Below, one piece after another: positions 22,304 to 22,888 of a stretch of DNA of 22,888 nt. Below the pieces are notes generated by a model. That model saw only the letters and a program-made list of their open reading frames with translations. It was not told the DNA's origin and ran no database searches. The position numbers and the translations under genes are program-made. Numbering within the stretch: the first letter of the stretch is position 1; the number at the start of each line of letters is the position of its first letter. The DNA comes from an uncultured Clostridia bacterium (GTDB lineage: Bacteria > Bacillota_A > Clostridia > TANB77 > CAG-508), in contig CALXSA010000020.1 of the NCBI GenBank assembly GCA_944390995.1, forward strand, positions 1-22,888, read 5' to 3'.

Positions 22304-22705
22304 TTATTCTTCTACATTATTAGTATTTTCTGTATTAGTACTATCTGCTTCACCATCTGTTTCGTTTGTAGTTGTATCAGAATCTGTTGCATTCTCTCCA
22401 GAAGTATCAGTATTTGACGCATCGTCAATACTAATTAATTGGTTTGTGTCTGTAGTATTAGTAGTTTCATTTGTAGTATCAACAACTGCTTTCAATTTAT
22501 CAATACCATATGTATTCATACTTTCGAACACAACATCCAATGCAAACACAATAACAGCAGTTATAAGAACAATAGTTATAACAGCAACAGTATTGTTTAG
22601 CAATTGCTTTGGTGTTGGCCAAATTACTCTTTTAAGTTCTGCCTTAAAATCTTTCATAAAATGTTTCTTGTCTTTACTTTGCTTTTTATTCGCTTCCTTA
22701 GGCAT
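22304..22705 (-). CDS. secE: Preprotein translocase subunit SecE with long C-terminal tail
   Basis: 133 residues, about twice the usual Firmicute length. The SecE core is clear: HFMKDFKAELKRVIWPTPKQ (amphipathic surface helix) then one transmembrane helix, VAVITIVLITAVIVFALDVVF (about 40-61). SecE clamps SecY in the export channel. After the core comes about 60 residues rich in Thr, Asn, Asp and Glu (TDTSGENATDSDTTTNETDG), predicted outside the membrane. Start ATG 22705 follows GGGGGAG by 6 nt. Cotranscribed with rpmG and nusG. Confidence 0.94.
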   Translation of the reverse strand: MPKEANKKQSKDKKHFMKDFKAELKRVIWPTPKQLLNNTVAVITIVLITAVIVFALDVVFESMNTYGIDKLKAVVDTTNETTNTTDTNQLISIDDASNTDTSGENATDSDTTTNETDGEADSTNTENTNNVEE

Positions 22706-22732
22706 TATTTACTCCCCCTTAAAGGTTTCTTG

Positions 22733-22888
22733 TTATTTTGTTTCTTTATGTGTAGTACGTTTTTTGCAATACTTACAATATTTAACAACTTCTAATCTTT
22801 CTGTATTGTTCTTCTTATTTTTTTCTGTCATGTAATTTCTTCTCTTACATTCTGTACATTCCAAAGTTATTGGTTCTCTTGCTCCTTT
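22733..22888 (-). CDS. rpmG: 50S ribosomal protein L33 (partial, start beyond window)
   Basis: 51 codons to the stop; the start codon and perhaps a few residues lie past the right edge. [19 protein letters not shown] then [18 protein letters not shown] is L33, with both CxxC pairs, so this is the zinc-binding (C+) form. Its place before secE-nusG is the usual order. Confidence 0.93.
   Translation of the reverse strand, partial: KGAREPITLECTECKRRNYMTEKNKKNNTERLEVVKYCKYCKKRTTHKETK

Overview
The window looks like chromosomal DNA from a low-GC Bacillota, most likely a member of the Clostridia. Spacers are strongly AT-rich, Shine-Dalgarno sites are GGAGG-type, and GTG and TTG starts are common. 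There is a SpoVB/YtgP-type flippase, and the ribosomal block runs rpmG-secE-nusG-rplK-rplA-rplJ-rplL. No phage, IS, tRNA, rRNA or CRISPR was recognised.

Left part (1-5.4 kb): a MurJ/SpoVB-like lipid flippase (minus) diverges from a large VirD4/TraG-like coupling ATPase (plus). The ATPase is convergent with a gene resembling the replication-relaxation family (minus). No relaxase or secretion channel is visible, so this is an orphan DNA-pump-like module among housekeeping genes. Centre-left (5.5-9.8 kb): two rRNA pseudouridine synthases (RluB-like, RluD-like), a multi-membrane-segment GT-C-like protein, and a frameshifted endonuclease/exonuclease/phosphatase gene, all minus.

Centre (9.9-15.5 kb): rpsB-tsf with a clear promoter, a roughly 195-nt leader and an attenuator between the genes; a small zinc-ribbon/HTH gene on the plus strand; pyrimidine-nucleoside phosphorylase and RNase HII; and a small membrane-anchored unknown. 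Right (15.6-22.9 kb): an HtrA-type membrane serine protease, a second GT-C glycosyltransferase, an unannotated small RNA candidate, and the ribosomal block with an L10 leader and attenuator. The block ends after rplL without rpoB, and rpmG is cut by the window edge.

Three layers of non-coding structure stand out. First, htrA and a roughly 97-nt sRNA candidate share a promoter architecture: three hexamers at 11-bp period (TTCACA-like), then 9 nt, then a -10 box. This is typical of an OmpR/PhoB-family response regulator and suggests a small envelope-stress-like regulon with an RNA arm. Second, a dispersed palindromic repeat family built on GGGGACAGGTCT or GGGGACGGAGC sits in several spacers. 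It resembles REP elements, but each locus carries its own inner palindrome. Third, two nested-palindrome elements lie between rnhB and its upstream neighbour and between nusG and rplK. All functions are inferred from reading the sequence; no database search was run.
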